DNA of 64,000 nt. It comes from UBA830 sp002295635. Its GTDB lineage: Bacteria; Pseudomonadota; Alphaproteobacteria; MPNO01; UBA830. The number at the start of each line of letters is the position of its first letter. Positions within the stretch are counted from its first letter, which is position 1. Below, one piece after another: positions 60,041 to 64,000 of the stretch. The notes beneath the pieces were generated by a model. The model was not told the DNA's origin and ran no database searches. It worked only from the letters and a program-made list of their open reading frames with translations. The position numbers were made by a program, and so were the translations under genes. The DNA lies in assembly GCA_002295635.1 (NCBI GenBank), contig DBHK01000010.1:1-64000 (forward strand), in the 5' to 3' direction.

Positions 60041-63000
60041 CTATGCATCCAACAACTTTTCTACGCCGGGTAAATAAGCTACAGCGGCCCGAAATTCGCC
60101 GGTTAGTGCTATCTTTTTAGGCAAATCTATCTCCACCTCATGATTATTATCCGTCCCCACGATAAGGACGACCTTGCACTTTCCAGGCTGGCCTGCGTTG
60201 AGCGCGTGTTGGATTCCAGGAAGCGACCTTTCATCGTTGATCACGATTTTTAGCCCGGTGGATGCCGCGGCCAACACTTCGTCCAACGGACGAATTTTCG
60301 TAGCCGATAGCCGCGTCCCATCGCCTTCCGCTCGTATCTCAATATTCAACAGCACTCTCTGCCCACTCTCCAATAGCTCTCGGCTGGTAGAAAGTAGTTC
60401 AGAAAATAGCACCACCTCGAAAACACCGGACGAGTCAGATAATTGTACAAATGCAAATCGATTGCCTTTGGCAGAGGTCCGTTCCTGGCGGCTAATGACC
60501 ACACCGGCGACTTTGGGCGACGTACCTACCATTGCAGCAGTCAGTTCGTTGGCCGGAGTTACCCGAAGGTGGCGCAGCTGGCCCGCATAGGCGTCAAGTG
60601 GATGGGCCGACAGGTAAGACCCAACAGCCTCAAATTCATGGGTGAGGCGTTCCATTAAAGGCCAATCCAGAGTGTCAGGGAGGCGGAGCCGCATATTGTC
60701 ATCCTCCCCAACAACAGCGTCGAAGAGACTCTCTTGGCCACTCGACCGTTCCTGCGCCGATTGGACGGCGAGGCGCATGACGCTCTCCGCACCTTCGAAC
60801 AAGCGCTTACGGTTAGCGTCGAGGCTGTCCAATGCACCCGCTCGGACTAAATTTTCGAACTGACGCTTATTGGCTCCAGTCTGACCAAGACGAGTCGCGT
60901 AATCGGCTAGATCCGCGTAATCGCCATTCGTAGATCTCTCTGCCACCAAATCATCCATTGCTTGGCGACCCACATTCTTAATTGCGGCAAGCGCGTAGCG
61001 GACCGCGGGAACGGTTGCACCGTTGACAATAGACTCAACTCCGAAGACGACCCCAGACTTATTGATATCGGGCGGCAATAACGGAATCTTCAACCTGTCC
61101 AGTTCCTGGCGGAAGGCATTAAGCTTGTCGGTATTACCCAAATCTAGAGTCATAGAAGCAGCAAGAAACTCAACAGGATAATTAGCTTTAAGATATGCGG
61201 TTTGATAGGCCACAAGCGCATAAGCTGCAGCATGGGACTTGTTGAATCCGTATCCCGCAAACTTGTCGACCTGATCGAAAATGAGACCAGCCTTTGCCCG
61301 GTCGACGCCATTCCCTACCGCGCCTTCGACGAAATCGTTCCTCTGAGCCTCCATTTCCGACGCAATCTTTTTACCCATGGCGCGGCGCAATAAGTCGGCG
61401 CTACCTAGCGAATAACCAGATAATACCTGAGCAATCTGCATCACTTGTTCTTGGTAGATCATCACACCATATGTTTCTTCGAGAATTGGCTGAAGCGTCG
61501 GGTAGAGGTAATCTGGCTCTTCCTCACCGTGCTTGCATGCTATATAGCGCGGGATGTTATCCATCGGTCCCGGACGATAAAGTGCTACCAGAGCGATGAT
61601 ATCCTCGAACGTATCCGGACGCATATTGCGGAGCACGTCTCGCATGCCGGAGCTTTCTAATTGAAAAACGCCGACTGTGTCACCCTTGGACAGCATTGCG
61701 AAGGTCTCTTTGTCTGACAGCGGCAGGTTGAGCAGATCTGGCGGGGCTTCCCGCTTCGCAATCAACTCGATAGCCCGCTGCAAAACGGTAAGCGTCTTCA
61801 GACCAAGAAAATCAAACTTCACAAGACCAGCCGACTCCGCGTATTTCATAGAAAACTGGGTCGCCGGCATATCGGAGCGCGGATCCTTGTAGAGAGGTAC
61901 TAGCTCCGCCAGCCTCCGATCGCCAATAATTACGCCAGCAGCATGGGTTGATGCATGCCGAAATAGACCCTCCAGCTTCAGTGAATGATCGATCAGCTGG
62001 GCAACACTTTCGTCGTCCTCACGCAGCGACTGCAATTGGGGCTCGCCGTCAATTGCTTCCTGCAATGTTGGTGGGTGCGCAGGGTTAAACGGCACAAGTT
62101 TGGTAATCTTATCGACTTGGCCGTACGGCATCCCGAGTACGCGACCGACATCTCGCAGCACGGCGCGAGCCTGGAGCTTTCCGAAGGTGATAATCTGCGC
62201 TACTTTTTCCTCGCCGTATTTATCCTGAACATAGCGTATCACTTCGTCGCGACGATCTTGGCAGAAATCGACATCGAAGTCAGGCATCGATACGCGCTCC
62301 GGGTTTAGAAAACGTTCAAACAGAAGCCCAAACTTTAATGGGTCTAGATCGGTGATAGTCAGGGCCCATGCAACGACAGAGCCGGCGCCCGAACCGCGAC
62401 CTGGCCCTACTGGAATACCCTGCTCTTTAGACCACTGAATGAAGTCCGCAACGATAAGAAAATAGCCGGAAAAACCCATTTTTATGATGACATTCAGCTC
62501 GAATTCTAGTCTCTCGCGATATGGCCTGAACGTCTCTTCCGCCGCCTCTTCAGTTATTTCCGCGTTATAAACATGGTTCTTTAGGCGAGCATCCAGTCCT
62601 TTTTTCGCCATTAAGCGCAGCGCCTCTTCTTCATTCGAAATACCCTCAATTTCAAATGGGGGCAGAATTGGGTCTCGCTCCATTGGCATATAGGCACAGC
62701 GTTTTGCAATAACTACCGTATTGTCGATCGCCTCCGGCAGATCAGCAAATAACTCGCGCATTTCGTCGGCCGATTTAAAATGGTGGTGCTTGGTAAGACG
62801 GCGCCGGTCCCGCTCCACGACATAGGTTCCGCCCGCGATGCATAGCAGCGCATCATGCGCCTCATGCATATCAATGGTAGAAAAATAGGCATCATTAGTG
62901 GCAACCAACGGAATATCGTAATCGTAGGCGAGTTTCAGAAGCCCCGCCTCTATCTGACGCTCCAATGTTGTTCCATGTCGTTGAATCTCGATATAAAAGC

Positions 63001-63520
63001 GGCCCGGAAATATTTTAGCTAAACTTTTACACATTACCTCTGCCGCCGTCCCCTGACCTTCGGAGACCAACCGCCCCAACGGCCCATCGGGGCCGCCCGA
63101 TAAACACAGTAGGCCGTCGGATCGTTGAGAAATCTTCTCCAACGTTGTGTGGGTATCACCGTGATCAGTAGTAAGAAACGCATTGGACGTAATTTCCATC
63201 AGGTTCTCGTAGCCCTCTTCATCCTTTACAAGGAGAACTAATCGATCATGGCGTGTAACCTCCCCCTTACCGCCAGTTTTGTGGGCCGCCGCTCCTTCTC
63301 GCGCGACATCCATCTGTGTGCCGATGATCGGTTGGATGCCGGATTGCGATGCAACATGGGCGAATTCGAGTGCGCCAAACAGATTGTTAGTATCAGTAAC
63401 CGCGACTGCTGGATATTCATGCAACTTACATAACTCGACCAACTGTGAAAGCTTGATAGCCCCCTCGGATAGAGAATATGCAGTGTGCACCCGAAGATGG
63501 ATGAAACTCGGATCAATCAT
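60041..63520 (-). CDS. dnaE: DNA polymerase III subunit alpha
   Basis: A 1159-residue replicative polymerase. The PHP domain is at 1-280 (FIHLRVHTAYSLSEGAIK). The polymerase catalytic aspartates are in MPDFDVDFCQDRRDEV (about 410-430), after GPGRGSGAGSVVAW. Helix-hairpin-helix and an OB-fold region (GVVISRQERTSAKGNRFAFVQL-like) near residue 1000 follow. The usual length is matched. It lies behind lolD, a standard alphaproteobacterial order. Confidence 0.98.
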   Translation of the reverse strand: MIDPSFIHLRVHTAYSLSEGAIKLSQLVELCKLHEYPAVAVTDTNNLFGALEFAHVASQSGIQPIIGTQMDVAREGAAAHKTGGKGEVTRHDRLVLLVKDEEGYENLMEITSNAFLTTDHGDTHTTLEKISQRSDGLLCLSGGPDGPLGRLVSEGQGTAAEVMCKSLAKIFPGRFYIEIQRHGTTLERQIEAGLLKLAYDYDIPLVATNDAYFSTIDMHEAHDALLCIAGGTYVVERDRRRLTKHHHFKSADEMRELFADLPEAIDNTVVIAKRCAYMPMERDPILPPFEIEGISNEEEALRLMAKKGLDARLKNHVYNAEITEEAAEETFRPYRERLEFELNVIIKMGFSGYFLIVADFIQWSKEQGIPVGPGRGSGAGSVVAWALTITDLDPLKFGLLFERFLNPERVSMPDFDVDFCQDRRDEVIRYVQDKYGEEKVAQIITFGKLQARAVLRDVGRVLGMPYGQVDKITKLVPFNPAHPPTLQEAIDGEPQLQSLREDDESVAQLIDHSLKLEGLFRHASTHAAGVIIGDRRLAELVPLYKDPRSDMPATQFSMKYAESAGLVKFDFLGLKTLTVLQRAIELIAKREAPPDLLNLPLSDKETFAMLSKGDTVGVFQLESSGMRDVLRNMRPDTFEDIIALVALYRPGPMDNIPRYIACKHGEEEPDYLYPTLQPILEETYGVMIYQEQVMQIAQVLSGYSLGSADLLRRAMGKKIASEMEAQRNDFVEGAVGNGVDRAKAGLIFDQVDKFAGYGFNKSHAAAYALVAYQTAYLKANYPVEFLAASMTLDLGNTDKLNAFRQELDRLKIPLLPPDINKSGVVFGVESIVNGATVPAVRYALAAIKNVGRQAMDDLVAERSTNGDYADLADYATRLGQTGANKRQFENLVRAGALDSLDANRKRLFEGAESVMRLAVQSAQERSSGQESLFDAVVGEDDNMRLRLPDTLDWPLMERLTHEFEAVGSYLSAHPLDAYAGQLRHLRVTPANELTAAMVGTSPKVAGVVISRQERTSAKGNRFAFVQLSDSSGVFEVVLFSELLSTSRELLESGQRVLLNIEIRAEGDGTRLSATKIRPLDEVLAAASTGLKIVINDERSLPGIQHALNAGQPGKCKVVLIVGTDNNHEVEIDLPKKIALTGEFRAAVAYLPGVEKLLDA

Positions 63521-63630
63521 CCGTTAAGCTTATAGCGAATCGCAAACCTATGGAGATGTGTGCGTCAAATTTTTTGCGAATTAATCCGCACGCATATACC
63601 GTTACCCTGAAAACTATAAATACGGGCTGT

Positions 63631-63665
63631 AAAAAGAGAAACCCAATTTCTGACTAGATTTGGGT
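63631..63665 (-). terminator. Terminator after lolD
   Basis: On the minus strand ACCCAA and TTGGGT form a 6-bp stem with a 13-base loop, followed by TTCTCTTTTT. It starts 11 bases after the lolD stop codon, in the 155-base gap before dnaE. Confidence 0.5.
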
Positions 63666-63675
63666 AATTAGAACT

Positions 63676-64000
63676 TCAAACTTCTTCCATCATTCCACCG
63701 CGGATCGTCAGCGTTCTGTCTAGGCGAGATGCCAAATTAGGATTATGGGTAGCTACGAGTGCAGACACACCCGTATCACGGGTAAGCGCCATCAACAACT
63801 CAAAAACCCGCTCAGCGGTCTCTTGGTCAAGGTTACCCGTAGGCTCATCGGCGATTAGCAAGTCCGGTCTATTTGCCATGGCACGGGCAATGGCTACGCG
63901 CTGTTGTTCGCCCCCCGAAAGTTTTGCTGGCCGGTGAGTAGCTCGCTCAGCGAGGCCTACCATATCCAGTAATACCTGCGCCCTCTCCTGAGCAACAGAC
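63676..64000 (-). CDS. lolD: Lipoprotein-releasing ABC transporter ATP-binding protein LolD, C-terminal part (runs off right edge)
   Basis: The last 108 codons of an ABC ATPase whose frame stays open to the window edge. It has the ABC signature LSGGEQQRVAIARAMA, Walker B LLIADEPTGNLD and the switch histidine in LVATHNP. LolCDE extracts lipoproteins from the inner membrane for transfer to LolA. The FtsE/MacB relatives look alike, but the position directly upstream of dnaE fits lolD. The Walker A part lies outside the window. Confidence 0.88.
   Translation of the reverse strand, partial: SVAQERAQVLLDMVGLAERATHRPAKLSGGEQQRVAIARAMANRPDLLIADEPTGNLDQETAERVFELLMALTRDTGVSALVATHNPNLASRLDRTLTIRGGMMEEV

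Noticed and set aside
1..64000. CRISPR arrays, tRNA or rRNA genes, insertion sequences, prophage, defence islands
   Set aside because: None seen by eye: no spaced direct repeats, no tRNA-like T-arm in intergenic DNA, no transposase or integrase, and almost every gene is conserved housekeeping.

Overview
The window reads as chromosomal core sequence from an alphaproteobacterium with Rhodospirillales-like gene order. The pointers are the dusB-ntrB-ntrC-ntrY-ntrX-trkA-hfq-hflX block, the fused ispDF gene, a lipoyl domain on the pyruvate dehydrogenase E1-beta subunit, the pyrG-kdsA-eno-ftsB-pdhABC-lpdA-lipA run, trpDC-moaC-moeA-lexA, and the rpsB-to-lpxB cluster. G+C looks close to one half by eye. 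I cannot name a genus. I see no rRNA, tRNA, CRISPR array, insertion sequence or prophage.

Layout. 1-1045: the start of a FecR-domain surface protein that runs off the left edge. 1174-3577: a three-gene operon (inositol-monophosphatase-like, 3-hydroxyisobutyrate-dehydrogenase-like, glutathione transferase). 3637-5742: groES-groEL with promoter, CIRCE operator and terminator. 5761-18512: one leftward series, ccsA-like, dusB, ntrBC, ntrYX, trkA, a D-amino-acid transaminase, a HAD phosphatase, hfq, hflX. 18639-21575: a rightward operon ispDF-pgpA-pncC-DUF429. 21632-34165: leftward central metabolism, tpiA, secG, pyrG, kdsA, eno, ftsB, pdhA, pdhB, pdhC, lpdA, lipA, ratA-like. 34358-36265: ppiD, facing a GNAT acetyltransferase gene. 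37335-44893: rightward trpD-trpC-moaC-moeA, lexA, gltX, gltA. 44940-59706: a 16-gene leftward cluster from rpsB to lpxB, ending in a glyoxalase I gene. 60041-63520: dnaE. 63676 to the right edge: partial lolD.

How the genes work together. The rpsB cluster joins translation (S2, EF-Ts, RRF, UMP kinase) to envelope building: undecaprenyl-PP and CDP-DAG synthesis, outer-membrane protein assembly, and the lipid A steps LpxD, FabZ, LpxA, LpxI and LpxB. The pdh cluster encodes the whole pyruvate dehydrogenase complex and the lipoyl synthase needed to activate it. NtrBC and NtrYX form paired nitrogen/redox two-component systems next to TrkA and Hfq.

Nearly all of this is conserved housekeeping, and I did not find a convincing new defence, mobile or biosynthetic system. 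The items most worth a second look are: a perfect 26-bp palindrome carrying three GANTC sites directly before ftsB; a pyruvate dehydrogenase E2 with two tandem subunit-binding domains; two places (before trpD and between lexA and gltX) where expected neighbours (trpEG, comEC) are missing and structured noncoding DNA remains; a possibly leaderless pyrG; and the FecR-domain protein at the left edge.
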